NCBI GenBank assembly: GCA_949130495.1
Contig: OX422213.1
Location: 535,417,467 to 535,481,466, forward strand
Origin: Sambucus nigra
Lineage: Eukaryota; Streptophyta; Magnoliopsida; Dipsacales; Adoxaceae
Length of the DNA: 64,000 nucleotides
Reading direction: 5' to 3'
Shown: one piece after another, positions 1 through 10,267 of the stretch
How the letters are laid out: the number at the start of each line of letters is the position of its first letter
Position numbering within the stretch: the stretch's first letter is position 1
Program-made: the position numbers and the translations under genes
Notes under the pieces: generated by a model
Seen by the model: only the letters and a program-made list of their open reading frames with translations
Told to the model about the DNA's origin: nothing
The model's database searches: none

Positions 1-680
1 TACCTTTGGAATAAATAAGGATGTCATCAATGAAAACAACCACACACTGATCCAGATATTTCCTAAACACTCTATTCATCATATCCATAAAAGCAGCTGG
101 TGCATTAGTTAATCCAAATGGCATCACAAGAAATTCATAGTGACCATATCTAGTACGAAAAGCTGATTTCGAAATAACCTCTTCCTTAATCTTCAATTGG
201 TGATAGCCTGACCTAAGGTCAATCTTCGAAAATACTTGTGCACCTTGCAGTTGGTCAAACAAATCATATATACGAGGTAAGGGATATTTATTCTTAATGG
301 TCACCTTATTTAGTTCAGGATAATCTATACATAACCTCATCGTTCCATCCTTCTTTTTGACAAATAACACTGGAGCACCCCAAGGGGATATACTAGGTCT
401 AATAAAACCCTTGTCTAATAGATCTTGTAATTGAACTTTGAATTCCCTTAACTCTAAAGGTGCCATGTGATAAGGTGGTTTTGAGATTGGTGTGGTTCCA
501 GGAACAAGGTCAATGGTAAATTCTACTTCTCTACTAGGAGGTAGACTGGGCAAATCATCTGGAAAAACATCTGGAAAAAGCCTAGCTATAGGGATATCTT
601 CTAAACTAGGCTCTTTTGTTTGTACATCAATAACACTGGCAAGGAATCCTTGACATCCTTTCTTAAGAAAACTACAGCTT
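1..680 (-). pseudogene. Ty3/gypsy reverse transcriptase region (Tekay-like), partial
   Basis: The minus strand reads openly from about 680 to the left window edge and gives the N-terminal half of a gypsy reverse transcriptase. Seen motifs in order are the proline-rich [16 protein letters not shown] linker, [45 protein letters not shown] and the catalytic-type [12 protein letters not shown] at the edge. The enzyme would copy element RNA into cDNA in cytoplasmic particles. This frame is offset by one base from the upstream gag-protease frame. A one-base loss near 677-680 best explains the shift, since the characteristic [17 protein letters not shown] linker reads only in the second frame. RNase H and integrase lie outside the window. 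Lineage is inferred from motif style. Confidence 0.85.
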
Positions 681-2082
681 GCATTGCAGAGATAATACGC
701 ATGGGAGATAAGATGCTAGTTCCTTCAAAACTGAATTCTGGTTGGTTAGGAATTTGGAAAATAACTCTCTTCTCAAAACAATCCACCCTAGCATGATATG
801 ATGCTAACCAATCCATCCCCAAAATGACTTCAAAATCTCTTATGTCTAAAACTATCAAGTCAGCGAATAGTTTATGACTACTGACATTTATAGGGCAAGA
901 CTTATATACTAATGTTCCCGTCAATAACTCACCCGAAGGAGTAGAAACGTATATGATATGATTCAAGGATTCAGGAATATTAGGAAAGCGATTAACAAAA
1001 CGCACAGACACAAATGAATGGGTAGAACCAGGATCAATTAAAACTTGAAAAGGTTGTGCACACATATAAAGTGTACCTGACACTACTGCATTAGAAGCCT
1101 TTGCATCAGAAAGATTAAAGACTCTACCTTGTCTGCCCTGATCCTTATTGTCATTAGAAGTCTTTGTTGCCGCCTTCCCTTTGTTAGGACAATCTGGCAT
1201 TTTATGCCCCTTTTGGCCACACCCAAAGCAACTCCCCGTCTCGAGGTAACACGGACGCCCTCTATGAATATTACCACAACGTTGGCATTTATCAACATTA
1301 GAGGTTTTGTTTACTAAAGGTTGCCCTATATTAGGTATAGTCCTAAAGGATTTGTTATTGGGGTTCCTTCCTATTTGTTCTCCAAACTTCCTCTTCCCCT
1401 CTCTAACCTGATTATATTCTTCACTATCCTTCTCAGCTATTGTTGCCCTAGCCACCACGTCATTATATGCTTTCAACTTTAGGATGGAAATTCGGCTATG
1501 AATATTCAACCTTAACCCACGTTCAAACTTCTTGGCTCTTAAAACATCGGTTATCACAACATGAGGTGCGAAACGGGATAACTCAGTAAACTTTGCCTCA
1601 TATTGACTAACCGTCATATTTCCTTGAACCAGACCCATGAAGTCAGCTGCTTTTTGGTCTTGCAACGTTTCGGGAAAGTATTTCTCGTAGAAGATCACTA
1701 AGAAGTCATTCCAACCTATGGGATTATTATTTTCCCCATGAATTCTCTTAGTCATTCTCCACCAATGTTCGGCTTCACCTTCTAACATAAATGTTCCAAA
1801 TAAAACCCGTTGTTCATCTGTACACTTAAGAACATCGAACATCTTTTCCATTTGCATCACCCAATTTTCTGCTTCAGTGGGGTTAGGAGTCCCTTTAAAA
1901 GACGGAGGATTCAACTTCTTGAACTGTTCAATAGTACAACTACTTAGTTCAAGATTCCTTGGTGCTCCATTATTCACCTGATGATCCACAATTCTTGCTA
2001 GACTTTCAATTGCCTTGTATGCACCTTCCAGCCCTTCCATACTCGAACCACAAGTACTTGGAGTTGATCTTGCCTTGGTCAT
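601..2082 (-). CDS. gag: Gag-protease polyprotein of a Tekay-like Ty3/gypsy element
   Basis: 493 residues. A retrotransposon gag domain occupies roughly residues 50-230 ([44 protein letters not shown]). A CCHC zinc knuckle [14 protein letters not shown] near 285-298 binds nucleic acid. A retropepsin-like domain follows, with active-site motif [13 protein letters not shown] near 350 and [14 protein letters not shown] near 420. The protein would form the particle shell and then be cleaved by its own protease. The ATG at 2082 is the first in frame and sits about 210 bp inside the LTR and primer site. The stop at 601 follows a frameshift and is premature: in intact relatives gag and pol form one frame. 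Otherwise the frame is clean, so the copy is young. Confidence 0.9.
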   Translation of the reverse strand: MTKARSTPSTCGSSMEGLEGAYKAIESLARIVDHQVNNGAPRNLELSSCTIEQFKKLNPPSFKGTPNPTEAENWVMQMEKMFDVLKCTDEQRVLFGTFMLEGEAEHWWRMTKRIHGENNNPIGWNDFLVIFYEKYFPETLQDQKAADFMGLVQGNMTVSQYEAKFTELSRFAPHVVITDVLRAKKFERGLRLNIHSRISILKLKAYNDVVARATIAEKDSEEYNQVREGKRKFGEQIGRNPNNKSFRTIPNIGQPLVNKTSNVDKCQRCGNIHRGRPCYLETGSCFGCGQKGHKMPDCPNKGKAATKTSNDNKDQGRQGRVFNLSDAKASNAVVSGTLYMCAQPFQVLIDPGSTHSFVSVRFVNRFPNIPESLNHIIYVSTPSGELLTGTLVYKSCPINVSSHKLFADLIVLDIRDFEVILGMDWLASYHARVDCFEKRVIFQIPNQPEFSFEGTSILSPMRIISAMQAVVFLRKDVKDSLPVLLMYKQKSLV

Positions 2083-2311
2083 TTTCTACAGTCATGGCCA
2101 AACGTACGATGTATTATACTAGCCCAAGATTGCATTTTAGAAGAACAATGATATATAAATAATTATATATAGACTATAAGAAATATGGAGGGTTATCACA
2201 TAAGTCGGATATTTAATCCTATAACCTATGTATGGAGACTTAAAATCGATAACGTTCGAAACTTATGTTCAGTACTCTACGGGTTCATAACCTATGCTCT
2301 GATACCACCTC
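2083..2311 (-). other. Leader and tRNA-iMet primer binding site of the Tekay-like element
   Basis: On the minus strand TGGTATCAGAGCAT (2294-2307) follows the LTR after a 4-base spacer. The first 12 bases are the standard plant primer site matching the 3' end of initiator tRNA-Met. The rest of the stretch up to the gag ATG is an untranslated leader. This is a primer site, not a tRNA gene. Confidence 0.85.
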
Positions 2312-3469
2312 TGTCATGACCCCGACCAAAAATAGTATTAGGGAACGAGTGTCTTGACATGCCACCAAGGCAACAAATATTTTGATTTAATTGTTTCCTT
2401 AAATAAATGCAACGGATATATTATCACATGGTTATGAATCGTAAAATACTGAAAGTAAAGGAATTACGTCATCAGAGCTTTCTAAAGGAAACTTCATATA
2501 TATTAAAAGTAACAACGAGTTAAAACTTAAGAAAAAATTTAAACCTTATTACAAGAGAGCCAGACATGCTCTAAATAAACATTCTACAAAAAGAGCTCTA
2601 AAAGCTAAATCTTCAATATAGTCCATTTTCGTTCCGTTCGTGAGCCTAAACGTTTCCTGAAAAATGTTTATTTATACAACATCAGCTAAAATCCGAATGA
2701 GGTTCAATCTCCAGACATTCCAGGGTTTTTAGAAAATAGATACCTATTCAAGTAAAAAGAGAAGGCATATACATATATGGAGAGGAACTTGCAGTAAATA
2801 GATATAATTTTGAAATGAAATTATAATATCACAATTGGATAGCTCAGAATAAGAATAATGCAACAAATCAAATGTGATATCTTTTTCTTTCAATCATATC
2901 ATTTTAATGGCCAAGTACACTCTAATACCGTATTCTTCTACCGTATTATACCCCGGTAGTTGAGGGTCAATCGAACATGTTCGTCACAACGCCTTATTTA
3001 GGGCACACCAGTGATAACCCAGCTGGGAAGGTCAGTCAGTAAAGAGGCCCCTTAGGCCGAATCATATTTTGAATATTCAATATCCTTTTCAATAATCATT
3101 TTAATCGGTATGTTTATATGGACAAATATAAACATATCACAATTGAATCAATCATCGGTATCACATGAATTTTGAGAATAAAAGAAGTTCATAAAATATA
3201 TATATAGTTTGCATAATATCATATAATCAAAATACACAAGGAATGTCAGAGTACTCACCCAAAATGGAGGTAAAATTTACTGGTATTGAGTCTTCGATCA
3301 CACGTTAATCTGATAAAGATTTAAGTACACGTTATAAGGTCCAGTTAATACTATACTTTAATAATAACTTCCTATTTTAAGGGATTATTGAATCTCTATT
3401 TGTTAACTTTTAAAACTCATTGATCGTAATTGAAGAATTCAATTCATAGTCTTTCCTCATCAGTCGGTT

Positions 3470-3604
3470 CCCAGTAGAGATGGAGGGTCACAGGGGCACC
3501 ACTTAAATACCATCTCATCTAGATAGAACATTTTCGAATTCATTCCCACTAGAGATGGAGGGTCACATGGGCACCACTTAAATACCATCTCATCTAGACA
3601 GAAC
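3470..3604. repeat. Tandem duplication inside the gypsy LTR, 75 bp period
   Basis: Two adjacent copies (from 3470 and from 3545) share the block agagatggagggtcaca and caccacttaaataccatctc with only a few differences. The duplication lies on the R/U5 side of the LTR TATA box. Confidence 0.85.
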
Positions 3605-3961
3605 TTCACCGGGCCTGACTTTGGAATTACTTAAATCGGATTCCATAATAACGAGCAATTTCTTTAAAAAGAATTATTTTTAAAAGCGTATAATTTCAAA
3701 CAAGTTTATAAAATTAACTTGGATTTGTTCTAAATTTTAAGTTTTGATTAGTGAATTCTTTATTGTATTTTACCAGCATAACTACTAAGTAAAGCTATAA
3801 AACAATAAATTAAAACTATAAAGATGCATTATAACATTAAGATTACCTTAAGATGAATATCCCTAAGAACTTCTTCTTAGACTTTCTCACACTTTCTCTC
3901 ACTATTTCTTTCTATAATTCTCAAGGAATTGGTGTGAGTTTCAAATGATCCCCCAAAGTCC

Positions 3962-3971
3962 CTATTTATAG
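3962..3971 (-). promoter_or_regulatory. LTR TATA box
   Basis: The minus strand reads CTATAAATAGGGAC, a strong plant TATA box. It is placed so that transcription would start near 3930 and run toward gag. Confidence 0.6.
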
Positions 3972-4617
3972 TTTTCCAAATATCCCACGGTGTTGACACG
4001 TGTCTTGGTGATAAGTTTTCACTTTGGTGAGTCGTCGTTCCCGTGTCGTGCAACGGATCAGCCTTGCAGTCTTGGTTTACCAAACAGCGACACATGTTTT
4101 TTTTCCTTTTTCTAGAGGATTTACATGAGTTTTATCCTTTCCTATAGAGGTGACACGTGTGCAGTGGATATGTTCAAAAACGGAGCACGAGGTGTCGAGG
4201 ATAGGTATTCAGGGTATAAGGGTCATTTCGGACCTGAAGGGCATTTTGGTAATTTCATACCATATATTTTCAATATTTCTTTTAGGTCCCTGAAAATATT
4301 TTATTTACGAAAAGGCCCCTTTTTATTTTTCATTTTGGTCCCTAAAACTTTCTTTATTAAAACCAAGTCCCTAAAGTTTCATAAAATTGTATTTTCTACC
4401 CAAAAACTTATCACTTAGCTTAGGATGTGCCATAAAATCTCAATCTGACCCATTTTACCGTTGATTCTTCAAATTGAAAAATGGGATTTGTCAAATTAAG
4501 AACTCGAAATATCATATATGGAATAATATATCATTATTAGATAGTAAGTATGACGAAATTGAAAGAAGATAATTATATATTGGCATAAGAAAATAGGGTT
4601 ATTACAACACTACTGCA

Positions 4618-5512
4618 ATGGCTACCCATAGGATGAAGAGGGTCCCAGACGCCACGGACCTTGATAGGCTCGTGGATGAAGATCATGATGACCTGGAGTA
4701 CTATGGTCTCTACAGTGTTTTGAGGGTAAGTGTAAGTACTTTTTTCAGATCTATTTTTGCATTCCGTATCTTGCTCCTAACTCCTTCTCTTTTCAGGTCA
4801 CGAACGTCATTATTTGTGAGAAGAGGAAGTATGAGGGCTTGTACAAGCCAAAAGAAGCAGCAGCGAGGGTACATGCCACTCACTTGGAGAATGCAAAGAA
4901 TTCCTCATTTGAAGCTGGCATAAAGTCTGCTGCTTCGGCACTCCAGGTAGCTCAGATGAACCTTGAAGCTTCCATCAAATCCAAGGAGGAAGCGAAGGAA
5001 AATTTTAAACAGGCCATGAATTCCCTCAAGGTCTTCCAGTTTCAGACCGCAGAAGGTGCAAAAGATGTAGAAATTTCCAATAACAAGCTCTAACTTATTC
5101 AAAAGAAGTACGAGGAGTTGTAGACCATGGATGCCCACGATGTCGAAGCCCATCTCGCGGTAATTAAGAAAATGGAGGGGGACCATGCCGAAGCCCTCCA
5201 ATGTCCATAGATAGCACTGTGGAGTCATTCAAGGGATCCAAGGACTTTTATCTTATAAACAATATGGCCTACCTCTGCGGCTACCAAGAGCTTCGGTAGA
5301 GAGTCATACAAAACTTTCCTGAGACTAAAGAGATGATTCTTTCCTGGGGTCTTAGTGATGCTGAGCACCAGGAATGCGTGGCCGAGATCAAGGCCACGAC
5401 AGAAGAAAGAGCCAGGCTGAGGGCAGAGGCTAAGGCAGCGGCAACTGATGAAGAGACCATGACAGATACGGAGGGAGAAGAAGTAGATGAAGCTGATGAT
5501 GTTGAATCTTAG
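4618..5512 (+). pseudogene. Antisense extra ORF (aORF) remnant of a Tat-like gypsy element, coiled-coil C-terminal part
   Basis: The reading runs from MATHRMKRVPDATDLD, is split by a 71 bp intron (4726-4796, GTAAGT...TTTTCAG, phase 0), and resumes VTNVIICEKRKYEG. It continues as a charged coiled coil (ASALQVAQMNLEASIKSKEE). After in-frame stops at about 5091 and 5121 it still reads ESFKGSKDFYLINNMAYLCG and ends in an acidic tail (DTEGEEVDEADDVES). A coiled coil, then a short Y-x-x-G segment, then an acidic tail is the layout of the 'putative gypsy type transposon' proteins. In Tat-lineage elements these are encoded antisense between pol and the 3' LTR. Here the strand is opposite to the neighbouring Tat gag, as expected. 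The N-terminal part is missing beyond the Tekay insertion at 4606. The assignment is by architecture, and the function is unknown. Confidence 0.45.
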
Positions 5513-6062
5513 GGCTGTGTCCCACTATCTTTTTGCACTCTTTAAAATAGCTACAACCCTTTGTCTGTAATATTAACACTAATATTTCCCACAAAAGATT
5601 GTTAACTATTTTTGCCTCCTTTTCTAGTATCTTTTTTACTCTTCTACTTTGCTTGCTTTGACACTTGAAGAAATGCTTTCTCTGCATGTTTTTTTATTAT
5701 TTTTTATTATTTGCCAACTCATTGCTTCAAACTTTACTATCGAGGCCGCGGCCACCTTTAAAAATCAATGATTTTCGTATATCATTTGCATGATTTATTC
5801 TTCCTATGCCTTGATGCTTGAAATGATGACTTAAGGCCGCGGCACTGTAGTGTAGGTTTCTTCACATAAGCTGCGGCGCAGTCTCTTTTTGAACTGGGTC
5901 GCGACACCTTTTAAGGGTTCCCTTTGCTTTTAACTTTATAATTGGATCCTCATCAAAATGTCACTTTTCTTGAACAGGGATGCGACATGTTAACAATCCC
6001 GCCTGCCCTTATCTGTCGCATCTTCTAAATCAATCCAATTAATGGCTGCAACCATACTGTAT
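5513..6062. other. Noncoding spacer of the Tat-like element
   Basis: No reading frame is recognised. It contains scattered GC-rich words (gccgcggc, gctgcggcgcag, gggtcgcgacacc) in an AT-rich background. The same style of words recurs at 8550-9010 and 10000-10130, which suggests that all three stretches belong to one element family. Confidence 0.4.
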
Positions 6063-7400
6063 TGTAAGGACATAAATTCCTAATTGAGTTCCTCTATTGT
6101 TTTAACTTAATTTCGTGAACAAAACTGTATTTGTAATATGTCATAGAAGATTTTATTTTATCATAATCCCACTTAGTCTATGATATATTGAAGAAATTGA
6201 AGACATTGCGGAAAAGCTTCAAAGAGTTAAACATGCCAAAGTTTAATTGGTGCAAGTTTATTCGTCTTCAAAGTTAATTGCATTCCGAGATCACACGGGT
6301 ATGAATGCGTATAATTAATGGTGCTCGAAATTGTTTTTATAAAAGATAAGGATGTAATTTTTATAAAGAAAAAAGTTTTAAAATGTTTTTAAAAGTGTTT
6401 TAAATGTTTACGCTACGTTTTTATTGTGATAAGCTTGAAAAGGATTTTTACTTATTTGGATCTCTTTTAGAAGAGACAATTTTAACAAAAAGTGAAAAAG
6501 TCAAACTGACATGCGGGCTTGTTCAAACGATAACCAATCTCGTTCAAACGAGATGGCTATGTCACGCAAACGACAACCCTATGTCATTCGAATGACATTG
6601 TTTTCGAGGCGACGTTTAATTCCTATTTAAATCATATTTTTGTCAGAGTTTCGGAAGTGTGCATTTTTGAAAAATAATTTACGTTACAGTACGAGTTTTG
6701 CACATGTTTTCTAAGGTTTAAAAAGCTTAAACACATCCTTAGAGTTTGCAAAGATCCAAGATATCATTAATTTATGTTTATGTGATCTTTCTGCACCAAG
6801 AAGGTTTGTTCTACAATTGAACATCGGGGTTTTGCGGTGAAGAAAAGAGAAGGACTTCTTGTTCGATATCGTAGACGAATAAAAGCCATTCGATGGACAC
6901 CAAGACATACATGGACGCGTGTGTTGTGGACAGGTATCGTGGAAGAAGGACTTTATGTGTGGGTACTGTGATAGGAGTGGTTAAAGATAAAAAAAGCGTC
7001 AAGACCCGTGGGGATCAAGTCGTTCAGTGGGTCTTTTATTTGTTTGTTGTAATTCCACATTCATGGGGATTGTTTGGCTTGGGCCGTCCGAGGTTGTTTT
7101 CCCATTTCAGGTTTGTTCCTCGTACATCCGGCGTTGTGAGTATTCTTTACTTTATTTTACTTTCTTTAATCACTATATGCATGTTTAGGATTAATCAAGA
7201 TAAAAATGGTTTAAAGTACAAATTGGTTTTCACAACTTGGTTTGGTGATAATTAAAAGTTGGATAATTTTTGGTAAAAAATTGGTTTGATTTGAAACACA
7301 CATAAGGACCATCCCGTGTTTACATGTATCTTCAGCATGCTTCGTAATCACATTAACACAGCCTCCTTTAGTCGCTTCGCTTTCCTTTAGTCTCTTTGAT
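6063..7400 (+). mobile_element. Sirevirus-type (Ty1/copia) LTR, plus orientation
   Basis: It starts TGTAAGGACA...TTCCTAATTGAGT, matching the minus-strand start of the LTRs at 14889 and 20220 (TGTAAGGACA...TTTCCAATTGAGT). Further colinear matches are GGTATGAATGC (about 6299), GGGCCGTCCGAGGTTGTTT (about 7081), CCTCGTACATC (about 7118) and a diverged terminal part near 7330-7400. A TATA-like TTTTATAAAAG lies at about 6335-6346. A decayed cluster of CGTTCAAACGA-type palindromes lies at 6518-6600. The 3' boundary is approximate. No partner LTR in this orientation is visible. Confidence 0.65.
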
Positions 7401-7440
7401 TGGTTTATTATCAGCTCCCCCCACCCCCCCCCCCCCCCCC
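7401..7440 (+). other. Decayed primer site followed by poly-C run
   Basis: TGGTTTATTATCAGCTCC (7401-7418) resembles a diverged tRNA-iMet primer site placed directly after the LTR end. It runs into a nearly pure C tract up to 7440, and the sequence changes character to Tat-like material at 7441. The join is probably a recombination or deletion breakpoint. Confidence 0.35.
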
Positions 7441-7442
7441 GC

Positions 7443-7612
7443 AGGCTAGGTATTATGAATCTTCCCCAAGCTATTTTGGATATATATAAAGCCTTACCAG
7501 GCTATAATAGGATTATCCGAAGACAATTAAGTCTTTGGCCTCTTCAAATATAGGATGGGTTATTTTCAGGCCTTCCCGGCCTAGGTATTATAAAGATTCC
7601 CCAAGATATGTT
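7443..7612. repeat. Imperfect direct repeat, about 137 bp apart
   Basis: The block ggctaggtattatgaatc followed by ttccccaagctat near 7443-7475 recurs as cctaggtattataaagat followed by ttccccaagatat near 7581-7612. It lies in noncoding sequence of the Tat-like element. Confidence 0.5.
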
Positions 7613-7617
7613 TAATC

Positions 7618-7842
7618 TCATATACACCAAGTTAATGGTGTTTGCCGGGGGAGTAACCTCCCAAGGCTAATGACGCATTTCGAAAGATAAGAATGGGAAA
7701 TGGAAGTCCTTGCTGCCAAATGATGCATCCTGACATATGTTTTCAATAATGTAATCATCATACACAAAGATATAGTCTCCATGTGTGGCGTTATAAGCCA
7801 ATCTTTCCCGCCACTCTCAATAGTTTCTTTCGCCATTTTCAT
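7618..7842 (-). pseudogene. Possible protease-region remnant of the Tat-like gypsy element
   Basis: A 74-residue open frame on the minus strand reads THMETISLCMMITLLKTYVR and later RLLPRQTPL. In Tat-lineage polyproteins the retropepsin region has a comparable order: a PH-D-V-type start, a hydrophobic strand, a V-R-x-x-V-D stretch, then 'L-x-P-x-x-TPL'. The catalytic D(S/G)GS triplet is not readable in this frame. The position, downstream of the gag remnant on the same strand, fits protease. The assignment is weak. Confidence 0.3.
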
Positions 7843-8219
7843 ATATCATTCTCAAATTATCGTGTATAATCAGGCATCACGGCGGGCATTGTGGGCCCAT
7901 TTAACTATTATCATTCCCGATATAACATATTGTCTCGAATTGAGATCTCTTTAAGATAAAATGGTCGTTTATAAGGTAGCATTTCACGGAAATGAAAATC
8001 AAAACATGGCACTATAAGAGTGAACTTGATTCCATATATCTATTTATATATTCATGACTTTGTAAGGACACTATAAAGTTTAATTTGAAATAGAATGGGA
8101 AGAGTTTTACTGTAAAATAGAAACATATGAAATATAAAGCATATGCATGAAAAATGGGCATGTGGTATGTGAGACTAGGCTGCATCCCCTAAACATCTCT
8201 AAGGAACTTCTGTAGCATG

Positions 8220-8460
8220 CTTTACCCAATCAACCTTTTAATTTTATCCTTCAGTGCATAGCATTGCTCAGTGTCATGGTCATGGTCCTGATGGAACTTG
8301 CACCACTTGGCTTTGTTCCTCTTGTGGGGGTGGAGCTTTAAGCCTCTTTGGCCACCTCAGTAGATTGTCCTCTTAGATGGACTCGAGGATGTGTTCAATC
8401 GGGAAGTCCAATGGAGTGTAGGCCTTAGATCTACCTTCTATCTTCTCTGGTTTTATTTTT
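8220..8460 (-). pseudogene. Gag C-terminal remnant of a Tat/Athila-type Ty3/gypsy element
   Basis: On the minus strand the reading gives KAYTPLDFPIEHILESI, then a stop, EDNLLRWPK, and after a frame change in a run of C, KWCKFHQDHDHDTEQCYALK and DKIKRLIG. The segment order 'YTPL...I...LLRWP...KYC-FH-DHGHDTE-C--L---IE-LI' is a hallmark of the gag end in Tat/Athila-lineage plant gypsy elements. It contains the single CxxH-type knuckle. Gag would package element RNA. At least one frameshift and two in-frame stops make this copy dead. It lies about 1.8 kb downstream of the primer site at 10248 on the same strand. Confidence 0.75.
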
Positions 8461-10247
8461 CTGGCTTCTACTGATTACTTTCGTGAACGGGTCTTCTGTT
8501 ACGGCCGTGGGAGCTAAGGCTGTTGAAGCAATGTTACTGGGTGCTACACCCACTTTGGATGTGACCGCGGCCTCTACGTGAGGACCCTATGAGTCAAATA
8601 GTTGACCTGGGTTTGGAGTGAGGCATGACTATCATATAGATGGTTGAGGTGATTGTACAGCTGCACAATCTCATCTTTGACTTTTGTCCTCTGGCTGGAT
8701 TCTCCTTCCATTTTCTTCTTTTGTTAGTCTTTACAAAGTATATATAATCTGAAACAAAACTAACAGAAGTGAGTAATCTCAAAAATATTGGAGTAACCAA
8801 GTAGGAAATGGGGATGCAGCGTTTGCACTGCTCCATGGTATTACTACTGAGGTCGCGACCAGTAAGGTACATAGGTGCACTGTTGTAGCCTTGATATGAT
8901 ATTCACCAAGGTTGAGATGGAGACCATCTGATTCCATTTCTTGATGTTTTAAAGCTTCTGTAATGCAGTCGCGCTAGTAAAGCCTGCGGCCATAAAGACA
9001 TTTGAACTGCCCGGTCGCATCCCCTCCTAGGCAGCAAGGGAGCAATCCTGAAATTTTAAGCTCGGATTGAGTTTTTCTCTCCCAACACGTGGGGAGCGAT
9101 CCTAATAGGGTATATCCATGAGAGAATACCCTCAAAGTGCACCAAATATCACAATTCTAAGGATAAAACCTAGATCATAGGCCAAGAATCAACAAAAAGG
9201 GAGTAAATACAATCCTTCCCTAATCATTCATCTTTTCGGGCTAAAGTTCATCATGATTTTCAGCATTATCTAGATGAAACAATATCACAGGGGTATGTAA
9301 AATAGATCTAAGTTCATAAAATGAAGACCCAAGAATAAATCTCACTATAAGAAATACACATTTACGGGTGTGAATATAAAATAGATCTCAGTAACTAAAA
9401 TTTACTCAAAAGATGATGATCTAAAGGATCCTCATGAATAGAATAAGGTGTTTAAGAACTCAAAACATAGAGAAATGAGATTAAAATATCTTATTCCCAT
9501 AGACGGATCCAGATTGTTAATACGAGGAATCGCTCATAAGTCGTTCTCATATCATCAAATCAAGTGTATAGTGCATAGTAAGTAGATAGAGCAAGTAAGA
9601 GAGATAAAAGACAAGATATAGAGGGGTTCGGCTATAAAAGAACCTACGACCACTTTGGAGCCTCCCTCTCATTATATTCATATCGTTGATGTACAAGCCT
9701 ATAATGCTACAATGGGCATACAAGATAGATGAGAGAGGAGAATACATGACTGTTGCGGTTCCGGGAGTGACGAAGATATGACAACAATGTAAGTGAGTAG
9801 CCCTCAAGGTATATGTTGAGGTTGTGTAGAGAGAGTTTGGCTAGGATTTTCCAGGGGCTATAGAATCTGACCCGAGGATCAGGAATGGAACCCACTAATC
9901 CCGAGGTGTAGACCTCTATTTATATGAGGTATGTGAGTTGTGTCACGTGCCTTGAGCACGTGACATATAAGTCTGGAGAAGCTACAATGAGAGGGATGCG
10001 ACCTGTGAGGTTAGAGCTGTGGGTGCAACGCCTTCTGTAGTATAAGTGGCATGTACTGATGAGAAAATGTGGGTACCGCACTCCTGTGCTGAATAGGGCA
10101 GCACCCTGTGCTAAAGGGCCGCAGTTTATAAGCTTGTGGTCCTGATCAAGGTCAGCGGTAGGGTGCTATATTTTCCATATCAGTGCATACTCACACAAGA
10201 AAAGAAAAAAACCATGCAAATAGAGTCTAGCCGTCTTATGTAAAAAC
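8461..10247 (-). other. 5' leader and decayed gag N-terminal region of the Tat-like element
   Basis: No gene can be read with confidence. The stretch links the gag remnant to the primer site at 10248, so by position it holds the long untranslated leader and the lost N-terminal half of gag. GC-rich words such as gaggtcgcgaccagtaag and tcgcgctagtaaagcctgcg recur. The short frames listed here have no recognisable motif. Confidence 0.45.
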
Positions 10248-10266
10248 GTCCCCAGCAGATTCGCCA
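10248..10266 (-). other. Primer binding site of the Tat-like element
   Basis: The minus strand reads TGGCGAATCTGCTGGGGAC one base after the LTR end. This form, TGGCGA-TCTGCTGGGGA, is familiar as the primer site of Tat/Ogre-type plant gypsy elements and is distinct from the tRNA-iMet site used by the other elements here. I do not name the tRNA. Confidence 0.65.
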
Positions 10267-10267
10267 C

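Larger units (their letters stand above)
2312..4606 (-). mobile_element. 5' LTR of the Tekay-like Ty3/gypsy element
   Basis: On the minus strand the LTR starts TGTAATAACCC (4606) and ends GGGTCATGACA (2312), directly before the primer site. It is 2295 bp with TG...CA ends. The U3 part carries runs of the 'ggtccctaaa' type at 4280-4380, common in long plant gypsy LTRs. The outer flank, where a 5 bp target duplication would begin, is acact (4607-4611). The partner LTR is beyond the left edge, so the duplication cannot be confirmed. The short open frames inside are chance frames. Confidence 0.8.

Noticed and set aside
1083..1317. Small frames opposite or offset to the gypsy gag
   Set aside because: Shadows of the zinc-knuckle region in other frames.
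2294..2307. Possible tRNA fragments at TGGTATCAGAGC sites (also 18638, 40374)
   Set aside because: Only the 3' acceptor-complement is present, next to LTR ends. They are primer binding sites, not tRNA genes.
4125..4418. 97-residue plus frame
   Set aside because: It lies in the U3 part of the Tekay LTR, antisense to it, with no domain.
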